Assembly (NCBI RefSeq): GCF_000766145.1
Contig: NZ_JNFB01000024.1
Location: 124,001-188,000 of the forward strand
Length of the DNA: 64,000 bases
Direction: 5' to 3'
From: Paenilisteria newyorkensis
GTDB lineage: Bacteria; Bacillota; Bacilli; Lactobacillales; Listeriaceae
The position numbers and the translations under genes were made by a program. The notes under the pieces were generated by a model. It had not been told where the DNA came from. It did not search any database and saw nothing but the letters and a program-made list of their open reading frames with translations. Each line of letters begins with the position of its first letter. Within the stretch, counting starts at the first letter, position 1. Below are positions 28,694 to 36,071 of this stretch, in pieces.

Positions 28694-28807
28694 TTGTATT
28701 TAAAAACAACTCGTTTTGTATTGAAAATAAAACATAGCTCCTTTATACTATTAATAAGCTTAAGGACATTGATTGCTTCTAAAAATGATGGGGGATCTAC
28801 AATATGA
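28694..28807 (+). CDS. 37-codon ORF overlapping the acyltransferase start
   Basis: TTG 28694 has AAAAGGAG just upstream and opens a 37-residue basic, hydrophobic frame ([16 protein letters not shown]...). Its TGA overlaps the ATG of the next gene as ATGA, the usual sign of translational coupling. TATAAT near 28651 could be the -10. It may be a coupled leader or a genuine small protein. The evidence is position, ribosome-binding site and overlap only. Confidence 0.35.
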   Translation: MYLKTTRFVLKIKHSSFILLISLRTLIASKNDGGSTI

Positions 28808-29406
28808 ATATGAAACAGTATATGCCATTGGGGCTAAGAGGTTATATGAATCTGATTAAATGTAGAAAACGATTTCCAAAAAACAGAATTCAGTCGAGTC
28901 AAATTGGCGCGAATGTTACATTAGGAAAGGAGTGCTGGATCAATAAAGATGTTATCATCGGCAGCAACGTGAGTATTGGCGACTATTCCTATGTCAATAA
29001 AGGGGCGATTATTGCTTCCGGAATTATAGGAAAGTACTGCTCGATTGCCGCTTACTGCCAAATTGGTTTAGATGAACATCCAATCGACAAACTGTCCACC
29101 TCACCATTCACTTACGACAGCAGAGATTGGGACAATTTTCAAAATCCACCGGTCATTGGGAACGATGTTTGGATAGGCGGGGGAGTTCTCGTAATGCAAG
29201 GTGTGAACATCGGTGACGGTGCTATATTGGCTGCCGGCGCTGTGGTAACGAAAGATGTGCCGCCGTACGCGATTGTTGGCGGCGTCCCTGCTAAAATTCT
29301 CAGAAAAAGATTTGCGGAAAATACCATTGAAAATCTCGTAAAAGAAGCTTGGTGGGAGAAACCAGATCCACCAACGAATCTAGATATAAAAAACTTCATT
29401 AAATAA
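28804..29406 (+). CDS. left-handed beta-helix acyltransferase (CatB/LpxA-like)
   Basis: A 200-residue hexapeptide-repeat acyltransferase. Repeats begin about residue 30 ([20 protein letters not shown]) and continue with [15 protein letters not shown] and [21 protein letters not shown]. The last is the conserved C-terminal turn of sugar O-acetyltransferases, and His in LDEHPI is the likely catalytic base. It leads a three-gene cluster with a polymerase/ligase and a glycosyltransferase, so a role in decorating a surface glycan is inferred. Confidence 0.85.
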   Translation: MNMKQYMPLGLRGYMNLIKCRKRFPKNRIQSSQIGANVTLGKECWINKDVIIGSNVSIGDYSYVNKGAIIASGIIGKYCSIAAYCQIGLDEHPIDKLSTSPFTYDSRDWDNFQNPPVIGNDVWIGGGVLVMQGVNIGDGAILAAGAVVTKDVPPYAIVGGVPAKILRKRFAENTIENLVKEAWWEKPDPPTNLDIKNFIK

Positions 29407-29457
29407 ATGTAGCAAACAACAATCCGATTGTATCTACAGATTTGAGAGGACATTACC

Positions 29458-30831
29458 ATGAATAGATGGAATGAAACTTGGGATGGTAAAAAACGAAATG
29501 TGATTATTTTCTTCATGCTGTTGAGTGTAGTGGTTCCTTTTGTACCAGCTATTTTGGCGGTGCTTGTTATCGCGATTACTTGCTACATGATGAAGGATAT
29601 ACCGCTTCAAAAATTGAATTATTATCTTTTTATAGGCGTTGTGATAAGCGGGTTTTTAGGACCATATCTTGCCCTGCCAGCATTTCCGAGCTTCTTTCTT
29701 TTCCGAATTTTAATTATCCTACACATGCTTTTATTTTTATTCGAAAAAAAGGATTTCAAGAAATTAGATCGCGTCAAAATACCGTTAATCCTGTTCATAA
29801 TCTGGATTTTGTATTCTATTTTTAGCTTATTATGGACGCAATCTCCATTGCTCAGCATCATGGCGATATATTACCAAATAGAGTCATTTTACCTACTATT
29901 TGCGTTTATTTATTACATCGATAACTTTGCAAAATTAAAGCAAATTCTAACGTGGATCGTACTCATCTATATCGTGACGATAGCGATTGGTCTATGGGAA
30001 AGCCTAACGGGAGATCATCTGAAATACTCTGCGGGCAACATTTTATCTTACGGAGACACGCGACCTACAGGGCTACTCGTCAACACGAACGATTACAGCT
30101 CCTACCTCGCATTCTATATCCCAGTTTTACTACTCTGCCTTTTCCACAAAAAAACAATTTTCAAAAGCCTTATCGGCATCGCAGCACTTGGAATTCTAAC
30201 CTTCATCATCTTAGAAACCGAGTCCAGATCTGGGCTGATCGCTTTTGCAGTCGTCGTTTTACTAATGCTGTACAAAATATTTCATCATAAAATCATGTTC
30301 TTTTTCGGATTGATCATGAGCACGCTAATAGGATTATGTTTCTTACTCGTTCAACATGGAGCGCAATTAACGGCCTATTTCACGGGAAAAACAGATTCCA
30401 CCAACCAAAGAGCATTTATGTACGAGACCATTTTCCAGCTGTGCAAAGAGCATCATTTTCTAGGCGTCGGCATAGGTGTCACGCCAAAATTCGTTTTTAC
30501 GGCATTATACGGGACATCGAATATACCGGATACGATGCAGCGAACGATGAGCGCGCATAACCTATGGCTTTCGAACCTATCCGATGTGGGTATTCTCGGC
30601 TTTTTTCCATTCATTTTGTTTGCTATATGGTTCATTGTCCACACTATGAGAGTATATGCGCAAAACCAGCAGTTACTAGCAGCAATCCCAATCTGTATTT
30701 TAGTCGCGTTTGCAGCGATATCGATTGGCAGTAGCAGTATTTTCGAAATGCGAATTGTGTGGCTCGGACTCGGTTTAGCTGCTACGCTCGTCAATTTAAT
30801 AGAGCAGAAACGCGACATACAAATAACTTAA
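29458..30831 (+). CDS. O-antigen ligase/polymerase-like membrane protein
   Basis: A 457-residue protein with about 11-12 hydrophobic segments and a large extracytoplasmic loop (about 325-375). Its Wzy_C-like features are RPTGLLVNTNDYSSYLAF, ESRSGLIAF and GVGIGVTPKFVF with an AHNLWL motif. Proteins of this family polymerise or ligate lipid-linked glycans at the membrane. It sits 51 nt after the acyltransferase and 22 nt before the glycosyltransferase. Confidence 0.85.
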   Translation: MNRWNETWDGKKRNVIIFFMLLSVVVPFVPAILAVLVIAITCYMMKDIPLQKLNYYLFIGVVISGFLGPYLALPAFPSFFLFRILIILHMLLFLFEKKDFKKLDRVKIPLILFIIWILYSIFSLLWTQSPLLSIMAIYYQIESFYLLFAFIYYIDNFAKLKQILTWIVLIYIVTIAIGLWESLTGDHLKYSAGNILSYGDTRPTGLLVNTNDYSSYLAFYIPVLLLCLFHKKTIFKSLIGIAALGILTFIILETESRSGLIAFAVVVLLMLYKIFHHKIMFFFGLIMSTLIGLCFLLVQHGAQLTAYFTGKTDSTNQRAFMYETIFQLCKEHHFLGVGIGVTPKFVFTALYGTSNIPDTMQRTMSAHNLWLSNLSDVGILGFFPFILFAIWFIVHTMRVYAQNQQLLAAIPICILVAFAAISIGSSSIFEMRIVWLGLGLAATLVNLIEQKRDIQIT

Positions 30832-30853
30832 AAATTAGAACAGGAGTGGCGAT

Positions 30854-31924
30854 ATGAAGAAACAGCTCAAAGTTTTAGCCGTTGGAGCGGGTTGGCGAGG
30901 TTCTAATAGTAAATCGCTTTTCAATGGTTTTTCTAAACTAGGATGTGACGTTCGAATTATTGAAACGGACGGCTATTTTTACAATTATTCCATACCAGAA
31001 CGGTTATACATGAAGGTTCGCAAGGTTCCGCTGAAAGTTAAATTTCAAAAATTCAATAAAACCATTGAGCGGACAATTGACTCCTATCGACCAGATATTT
31101 TATTTGTTGTGAAGGGGCTCTGGGTGACTGAAGCAATCATTCAGTACGCTAAGTTAAGAGGGATTACAACGATACATTTCCATCCAGATTTTCTTTTTGA
31201 TGATCGTTATCACACGTCGCTGATTTTGGATAAGGCTATTCTTTCGTATGATATGGTGGTGACTGCGAAGACAACCGAAGTCGAGAAATATAAGCAGTAT
31301 GGATGTCGCAATGTGCACTTTATGAAGTATGCATATGACCCAGATATTCATCACCCAGTACAGTTGAGCGCAGCTGAAAAACGTGGATTCCAAACCGATG
31401 TAGCGTTCGTTGGCAGGATGGAACCACCGAGGGCAGACGCATTAAATAGCCTTGCAAAAGAGAATTATGATTTAAAAGTATGGGGAACAAAGTGGGACAA
31501 GATTCCAAAAAACTACGAATTAAATAAGTATTGTGAAGGCCGGCCCATTTTTTGCGAGGAAATGGCGAAAGTTTTTCAAGGTGCGAAGGTTTCGGTGGGG
31601 TTTTTGACGCAATTATCCGCAGAGCAACACACAGCGCGGACGTTTGAAATTCCAGCATGTCGGGGCTTTTTTCTGGGAACACGAACCGAGGAACATGTCG
31701 AAATTTTTAAACCCGGAGTGGAAGCAGATTTCTTCGGTAGCACAGAAGAATTAGCTGAAAAAGTGGCATTTTACACTCGAAATGACGAGTTGAGGGCGCG
31801 CATTGCACAAAAAGGCTATGAAAAAGTCATCAAATTAGACGCAACGTATGAGAACCGTGTGAAAGGTATTTTGGATTTTGCAGAGATTGTTCAGAGTGGG
31901 TCTGATCGATTGGTGCTTCGCTGA
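30854..31924 (+). CDS. CgeB-like glycosyltransferase
   Basis: A 356-residue GT-B fold transferase of the CgeB/DUF3880 type (VLAVGAGWRGSNSKSLFNGF, SYRPDILFVVKGLW, then VAFVGRMEPPRADAL and EIPACRGFFLGTRTEEHVEIF). The C-terminal half carries the nucleotide-sugar-binding region. AGGAG precedes ATG 30854. The last codons (encoding DRLVLR) and the stop lie at the edge of a palindrome-linked repeat, so the original C-terminus may have been altered by that repeat. Confidence 0.85.
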   Translation: MKKQLKVLAVGAGWRGSNSKSLFNGFSKLGCDVRIIETDGYFYNYSIPERLYMKVRKVPLKVKFQKFNKTIERTIDSYRPDILFVVKGLWVTEAIIQYAKLRGITTIHFHPDFLFDDRYHTSLILDKAILSYDMVVTAKTTEVEKYKQYGCRNVHFMKYAYDPDIHHPVQLSAAEKRGFQTDVAFVGRMEPPRADALNSLAKENYDLKVWGTKWDKIPKNYELNKYCEGRPIFCEEMAKVFQGAKVSVGFLTQLSAEQHTARTFEIPACRGFFLGTRTEEHVEIFKPGVEADFFGSTEELAEKVAFYTRNDELRARIAQKGYEKVIKLDATYENRVKGILDFAEIVQSGSDRLVLR

Positions 31925-31981
31925 GGTGTGGCGTGACCTTCAGAATTATAATTCAGACAAAATTTCTAGAAAAATATACAA

Positions 31982-32035
31982 CAAAAAACCACCACGGAAA
32001 AGGGAGGAACCACTGTGGTCAAAAAGGGAGTTTGG
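31982..32035 (-). ncRNA. truncated sRNA copy (linker and terminator hairpin only)
   Basis: It retains the CU-rich linker and the hairpin with CU-rich loop on the minus strand, but upstream sequence is replaced by a palindromic element. The stem is broken (plus-strand arms CCACCACGG and CCACTGTGG do not pair fully). Probably a decayed copy. Confidence 0.6.
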
Positions 32036-32040
32036 TCTTT

Positions 32041-32230
32041 CAGCGAAGCGACAAACGCTCACCTCCGTCGTTAAAAGCTGTGTTCCGATGCTCTTCTACA
32101 CTGCGTTTCGCATAACTTCTCACATGGTCGGGGATAAGACTCCCTCCCTGTTTTCAGTCAATGTACCTTAGTACGCTCCGCGTCGGTACGCGCTTTTGCC
32201 TAGGATCTAAGCATTTGTCGCTTCGCTGAG
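32041..32230. repeat. palindromic element family B, long form (copy 1)
   Basis: Outer arms CAGCGAAGCGACAAA and TTTGTCGCTTCGCTG are complementary. The core has GTTCCGATGC and GCGTCGGTAC. An extra segment of about 70 bp sits in the apical part, shared only with 33783-33972. Confidence 0.8.
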
Positions 32231-32286
32231 GTGTGGCGTGACCTTCAGAATTATAATGAAGACAAAGTTTCTAGAAAAATATATAA

Positions 32287-32376
32287 CAAAAAACCACCGC
32301 GGAAAAGGGAGGAACCGCGGTGGTCAAAAAGGGAGTTTGGGATTTTATTCTCAGGGGAAAGAATAAAAATTTAATT
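32287..32376 (-). ncRNA. LhrC-like multicopy sRNA, full copy 1
   Basis: On the minus strand TATAAG (32388-32383) is the -10 and the RNA starts near 32376. Hairpin A (32342-32370) has loop UUUCCCCUG. A linker with CUCCCUUUUUG follows. The terminator stem CCACCGCGG/CCGCGGTGG (perfect) encloses UUCCUCCCUUUU and is followed by a U-tract. Length is about 90 nt. This is the architecture of Listeria LhrC, which uses UCCC motifs to bind Shine-Dalgarno sequences. A conserved upstream box (32417-32450) recurs before every full copy. Confidence 0.75.
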
Positions 32377-32498
32377 TGTTAGCTTATAACTATATAATAA
32401 CTGTCGTCGGGGAGATTTAGCTGTGATCTAGATTAGAATTTAATTAAAAAATAAACTTGGTGCGCGTATTTGGATGACGTGCGCCAAGTTTATTGGTT

Positions 32499-33317
32499 TT
32501 ACTTTTCTTTTGCGCCATTTTCAACGTAGCTTAAGTCGTTAACGTCGCCAATCGTGAATTTGCCGTCTTTGTACTCGATTTTTGTGACGCTGGCATTTTT
32601 TAAGCCGCCATCTGGTAGTTTATAGCCCGGTGAAATGCTGTCAAGTAGGGCGCCGATGCTCAAACCATGGGATACAAGGAGTACATTGTGGTCGCCTTTT
32701 TTGCTTTCTTTTTTCGCGACTTCGTTAATGCCTTCTTGTAGGCGCGCGGTGATTGTTGCGTAGTCTTCGGCTGGCCAGTTGGCATTGTCTTTCACGCGCT
32801 CTTTGTCCAGCGCCGCAACACTATTGGCGAAATCCTTCGGCGAGATGCCTTCGCTTTGCCACTGCTCTAGCGTTTTTCCCTGGCTTTTTGCGATGTCAGT
32901 CCACATATTGTGATTTAAATCGCCTTCATATGTCCCAAAATTAAACTCACGGAAGCGCGGATCTGTCTTCAACTCCACACCATCGGATTTCTTATTTTCT
33001 TTCAAAATAATATCAGCCGTCTGAATCGCTCGTCCGCTATCACTGCTGTACGCTGAGCCAAATTTAACATCTTTCAAACCTTTACCGGCATCCGTGACAA
33101 CTTCTTCACCAGCAGGCGTAAGTACAGCGTCAGACCAACCTTGCACGCGATCTGTCGTGTTAAGCATCGTTTTCCCGTGTCTCACTACGTAAAAAGTAAC
33201 CGTTCCATCTTTTGCCGTGGTATCCTTGTCCTTAGAGTCAGCGCTCGTGTTACTGCAACCAACGACTAGCATTAAACCACAAACCAACATCAAAATCTTT
33301 AACATCTGCTTTTTCAT
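32499..33317 (-). CDS. histidine-phosphatase lipoprotein
   Basis: A 272-residue lipoprotein of the phosphoglycerate-mutase-like (histidine phosphatase) superfamily. The lipobox is LVVGC (Cys about 21). The catalytic motif is FYVVRHGKTMLNTTDRVQGW, with the phospho-acceptor His in RHG. The second His is in VSHGLSIGALLDS, with supporting Arg and Glu in SDSGRAIQTA and REFNFGTYEG. It acts outside the membrane; the substrate is unknown. AAGGAG lies upstream. A CcpA site overlaps its promoter, so sugar availability should control it. It is flanked by two copies of a duplicated sRNA block. Confidence 0.85.
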   Translation of the reverse strand: MKKQMLKILMLVCGLMLVVGCSNTSADSKDKDTTAKDGTVTFYVVRHGKTMLNTTDRVQGWSDAVLTPAGEEVVTDAGKGLKDVKFGSAYSSDSGRAIQTADIILKENKKSDGVELKTDPRFREFNFGTYEGDLNHNMWTDIAKSQGKTLEQWQSEGISPKDFANSVAALDKERVKDNANWPAEDYATITARLQEGINEVAKKESKKGDHNVLLVSHGLSIGALLDSISPGYKLPDGGLKNASVTKIEYKDGKFTIGDVNDLSYVENGAKEK

Positions 33318-33511
33318 CTTTTTGCTCCTTTTTTGTTAAAATTTTATCTCGACAGTTGAGGGAAACTGTTGAAAACTGGTCAAAAAAAGAAACCCAAACA
33401 GATTCAAGCGGCATCAAAAAGACGCGACTTCAAATCCATTTAGGTTATGCCCGAATAAACGGTAACAATCCTTACAGAATATGATATGTAAATACAAAAT
33501 TTATTAAGTTT

Positions 33512-33540
33512 AATATAGCACGTATTGTAAACGTTTTCAA
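33512..33540 (-). promoter_or_regulatory. promoter with perfect cre site for the phosphatase lipoprotein
   Basis: On the minus strand TTGAAA (33540-33535), a 17-bp spacer and TATATT (33517-33512). The cre site TGTAAACGTTTTCA (33526-33539 on plus) fits the CcpA consensus at every defined position and covers the -35 and spacer, predicting repression. The 5' leader is about 185 nt. Confidence 0.8.
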
Positions 33541-33722
33541 GGTAATTGTAAAAAAATTTTTCAAACGCAAAAAAAATCGCTATGGAAAATGTTGAATCCA
33601 CAGCAATCATAGTTTCTCGATTTGGTTTGTGAGTTGTTGCAATAAGTAGCTTGTCGCTTCGCTGAGGTGTGGCGTGTCCTTTGAAATTAGGAATTTAGGC
33701 AAAATTTCTAGAAAAATACACA

Positions 33723-33776
33723 ACAAAAAACCACCGCGGAAAAGGGAGTAACCACTGTGGTCAAAAAGGGAGTTTG
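33723..33776 (-). ncRNA. truncated sRNA copy
   Basis: Linker and hairpin only. The stem arms (CCACCGCGG, CCACTGTGG on plus) are mismatched in the middle. A palindromic element replaces hairpin A and the promoter. Confidence 0.6.
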
Positions 33777-33782
33777 GTCTTT

Positions 33783-33972
33783 CAGCGAAGCGACAAACGC
33801 TCACCTCCGTCGTTAAAAGCTGTGTTCCGATGCTCTTCTACACTGCGTTTCGCATAACTTCTCACATGGTCGGGGATAAGACTCCCTCCCTGTTTTCAGT
33901 CAATGTACCTTAGTACGCTCCGCGTCGGTACGCGCTTTTGCCTAGGATCTAAGCATTTGTCACTTCGCTGAG
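33783..33972. repeat. palindromic element family B, long form (copy 2)
   Basis: Same structure as 32041-32230, including the extra apical segment. One outer arm has a single change (TGTCACTTCGCTG). Confidence 0.8.
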
Positions 33973-34027
33973 GTGTGCGTGTCCTTCAGAGTTATAATTA
34001 AGACAAAGTTTCTAGAAAAATATATAA

Positions 34028-34124
34028 CAAAAAACCACCGCGGAAAAGGGAGTAACCGCGGTGGTCAAAAAGGGAGTTTGGGATTTTCATTCTTAAGGGA
34101 AAGTATGAAAATTTATTTGCTTGT
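34028..34124 (-). ncRNA. LhrC-like multicopy sRNA, full copy 2
   Basis: Minus-strand -10 TATAAG (34136-34131). Hairpin A pairs AUUUUCAU with AUGAAAAU around CUUUCCCUUAAG. The terminator stem CCACCGCGG/CCGCGGTGG is perfect, with loop UUACUCCCUUUU and U-tract. The upstream box lies at 34165-34193. The loop and stem base are complementary to 12 consecutive nt over the ribosome-binding site of the adjacent NlpC/P60 gene. Confidence 0.75.
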
Positions 34125-34255
34125 TGTTAGCTTATAAATATATAATAAAGCACCGAGAAAAAAATTTGCTGTGAGTTAGATTAGAATTTGATGAAAAATA
34201 ACTTTTGGATTTAAAGGGATTGACGCGGGTTTGTAGCTTCCTTGTAATGTGCATC

Positions 34256-34264
34256 TGGTATGAT
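34256..34264 (+). promoter_or_regulatory. extended -10 promoter of the NlpC/P60 gene
   Basis: TGGTATGAT (34256-34264) fits an extended -10. The predicted start near 34271 gives a leader of only about 26 nt, consisting mostly of the ribosome-binding region. Confidence 0.45.
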
Positions 34265-34296
34265 GGGTTGCAAATGGGGAAAAGGGAGTGCATGTT

Positions 34297-34956
34297 TTGA
34301 CGTTGAAATCTAGGAACAAATGTATGGCTATGTTACTTGTAATCATTCTGGCAGTAAGTGTCTTGATATTACCGAAGTCTGGGGAAGCGGCAACAACTTA
34401 CAAAATGACGACAACTGTAGAGAGCAATATTCGAACTGGGGATAGCGTGAAGTATGCAATTATTGGATATTACAAAGCAGGAACAACTGTTACATTCAAC
34501 GCCAAAACTAAAAATAACTGGTACCGCATTACATACAAAGGCAAAGTGGGGTATGTATCGGGGAAATGCTTAGCGCCATATAAGGCACAGTCGTTTACGG
34601 CACTGAATGTCGAAGCAAAAAAACATTTAGGCAAAAAGTATAAATGGGGCGCAACTGGTCCAACTTCATTCGATTGTTCAGGCTACACAAGCTATGTTTT
34701 CAAACAATCAATCAACAAAGCGATTCCACGTACGGCGAAGCAACAATACAATGCATCTACTAAAATTAAGGCCAATCAGCTAAAAGAAGGCGATTTGGTA
34801 TTCTTCAATTACGGTAGCGGCATCGCGCATGTCGGTATCTATGTCGGCAGTGGAAAAATGATCAACGCACAAAATAATGGCGTAAAATACGATAATATTT
34901 CGAGCGGCTATTGGAAAAGATACATTGCAGGATATGGTCGCGTCGTGAATTTTTAA
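34297..34956 (+). CDS. secreted SH3b-NlpC/P60 cell-wall hydrolase
   Basis: About 219 residues. A signal peptide (about 1-30, ending GEAA) precedes an SH3b domain (about 35-92; [18 protein letters not shown]) and an NlpC/P60 domain (about 100-219). Catalytic Cys is in [10 protein letters not shown], His in [11 protein letters not shown] and the third polar residue near INAQNNGV. The family cleaves gamma-D-glutamyl-diaminopimelate bonds in peptidoglycan stem peptides. TTG 34297 is the likely start, 8 nt after AAAGGGAG; GTG 34288 overlaps that site. Its Shine-Dalgarno region is fully complementary to the terminator loop of the multicopy sRNAs that flank it. Confidence 0.85.
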   Translation: MTLKSRNKCMAMLLVIILAVSVLILPKSGEAATTYKMTTTVESNIRTGDSVKYAIIGYYKAGTTVTFNAKTKNNWYRITYKGKVGYVSGKCLAPYKAQSFTALNVEAKKHLGKKYKWGATGPTSFDCSGYTSYVFKQSINKAIPRTAKQQYNASTKIKANQLKEGDLVFFNYGSGIAHVGIYVGSGKMINAQNNGVKYDNISSGYWKRYIAGYGRVVNF

Positions 34957-34961
34957 AAGCA

Positions 34962-34992
34962 AGGGTTGGGGAATATCTCCAATCCTTTTTTT
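34962..34992 (+). terminator. terminator of the NlpC/P60 gene
   Basis: AGGGTTGG pairs with CCAATCCT (one G-T pair), then a run of T. Confidence 0.7.
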
Positions 34993-34995
34993 GCG

Positions 34996-35120
34996 CTCAG
35001 CGAAGCGACAACCGCTCATCTCCGTCGTTAAAAGCTGTGTTCCGATGCTCGTGTACCTTAGTACATTCCGCGTCGGTACTCGCTTTTGCCTAGGATTTAA
35101 GCATTTGTCGCTTCGCTGAG
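34996..35120. repeat. palindromic element family B (copy 3)
   Basis: CTCAGCGAAGCGACAA...TTGTCGCTTCGCTGAG outer arms, with core hairpin GTTCCGATGC/GCGTCGGTAC and AAAAGC/GCTTTT pairs. Confidence 0.8.
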
Positions 35121-35837
35121 GTGCGGCGTGACATTCTGCATTAGGAATTTAGACAAAGTTTGGTGAAAAATACATAACAAAAAACCACCGTGGAAAAGGG
35201 AGGAACCTTGTGGTCAAAAAGGGAGTTTTATCTCTCAGCGAAGCGACAAACGCTCATCTCCGTCGTTAAAAGCTGTGTTCCGATGCTCACGTACAAATTG
35301 TACGCTCTGCTTCGGTACTCGCTTTTGCCTAGGATCTAAGTGGTTGTCGCTTCGCTGAGGTGTGGCGTGACATTCTGCATTAGGAATTTAGACAAAGTTT
35401 GGTGAAAAATACATAACAAAAAACCACCGTGGAAAAGGGAGGAACCTTGTGGTCAAAAAGGGAGTTTTATCTCTCAGCGAAGCGACAAACGCTCATCTCC
35501 GTCGTTAAAAGCTGTGTTCCGATGCTCACGTACAAATTGTACGCTCTGCTTCGGTACTCGCTTTTGCCTAGGATCTAAGTGGTTGTCGCTTCGCTGAGGT
35601 GTGGCGTGACATTCTGCATTAGGAATTTAGACAAAGTTTGGTGAAAAATACATAACAAAAAACCACCGTGGAAAAGGGAGGAACCTTGTGCTCAAAAAGG
35701 GAGTTTTATCTCTCAGCGAAGCGACAACCGCTCATCTCCGTCGTTAAAAGCTGTGTTCCGATGCTCACGTACAAATTGTACGCTCCGCGTCGGTACTCGC
35801 TTTTGCCTAGGATCTAAGCATTTGTCGCTTCGCTGAG
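35121..35837. repeat. 239-bp tandem array: sRNA 3' half plus palindromic element
   Basis: Three near-identical units of about 239 bp. Each carries a truncated sRNA copy (minus strand, about 35177-35229, 35416-35468 and 35655-35707) and a family B palindrome (35233-35359, 35472-35598 and 35711-35837). The sRNA stems are broken in all three (CCACCGTGG against CCTTGTGG). The near-identity implies recent tandem amplification. Confidence 0.85.
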
Positions 35838-35892
35838 GTGCGGCGTGACATTCTGCATTAGGAATTTAGACAAAGTGGTGAAAAATACATAA

Positions 35893-35993
35893 CAAAAAAC
35901 CACCGTGGAAAAGGGAGGAACCACGGTGGTCAAAAAGGGAGTTTTACGAGCTTTCATCCAAAAAGGGGGAAAGAATGAAAGTTCGTTTGTTGT
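35893..35993 (-). ncRNA. LhrC-like multicopy sRNA, full copy 3
   Basis: Minus-strand -10 TATAAG (36005-36000). Hairpin A pairs CUUUCAUUC with GGAUGAAAG around UUUCCCCCUUUUU. The linker has ACUCCCUUUUUG. The perfect terminator stem CCACCGTGG/CCACGGTGG has loop UUCCUCCCUUUU and a U-tract. The upstream box (36031-36066) directly follows the oppA-like stop codon. It is almost identical to copy 4 on the other side of that gene. Confidence 0.75.
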
Positions 35994-36071
35994 TGTTAGC
36001 TTATACTTACATATTAACGGTCGGGAAGGAAAACTTGCTGTGAGTTAAATGAGAAATTGATGAATGTTTTC

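Larger units (their letters stand above)
31910..32345. repeat. direct duplication, left copy
   Basis: This block (truncated sRNA copy, palindromic element, start of a full sRNA copy) is nearly identical to 33650-34085. The two copies flank the histidine-phosphatase lipoprotein gene. Confidence 0.85.
33650..34085. repeat. direct duplication, right copy
   Basis: Near-identical to 31910-32345. The main differences are in the sRNA hairpin bases and single substitutions. Confidence 0.85.

Noticed and set aside
31878..32171. 97-codon plus-strand ORF
   Set aside because: It reads through the sRNA terminator hairpin and the palindromic element, lacks a ribosome-binding site and resembles no protein. 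Similar frames at 31933 and 34911 are rejected for the same reason.
34996..35990. CRISPR array
   Set aside because: The regular 239-bp periodicity comes from whole tandem units; there are no short repeats with unique spacers and no cas genes.
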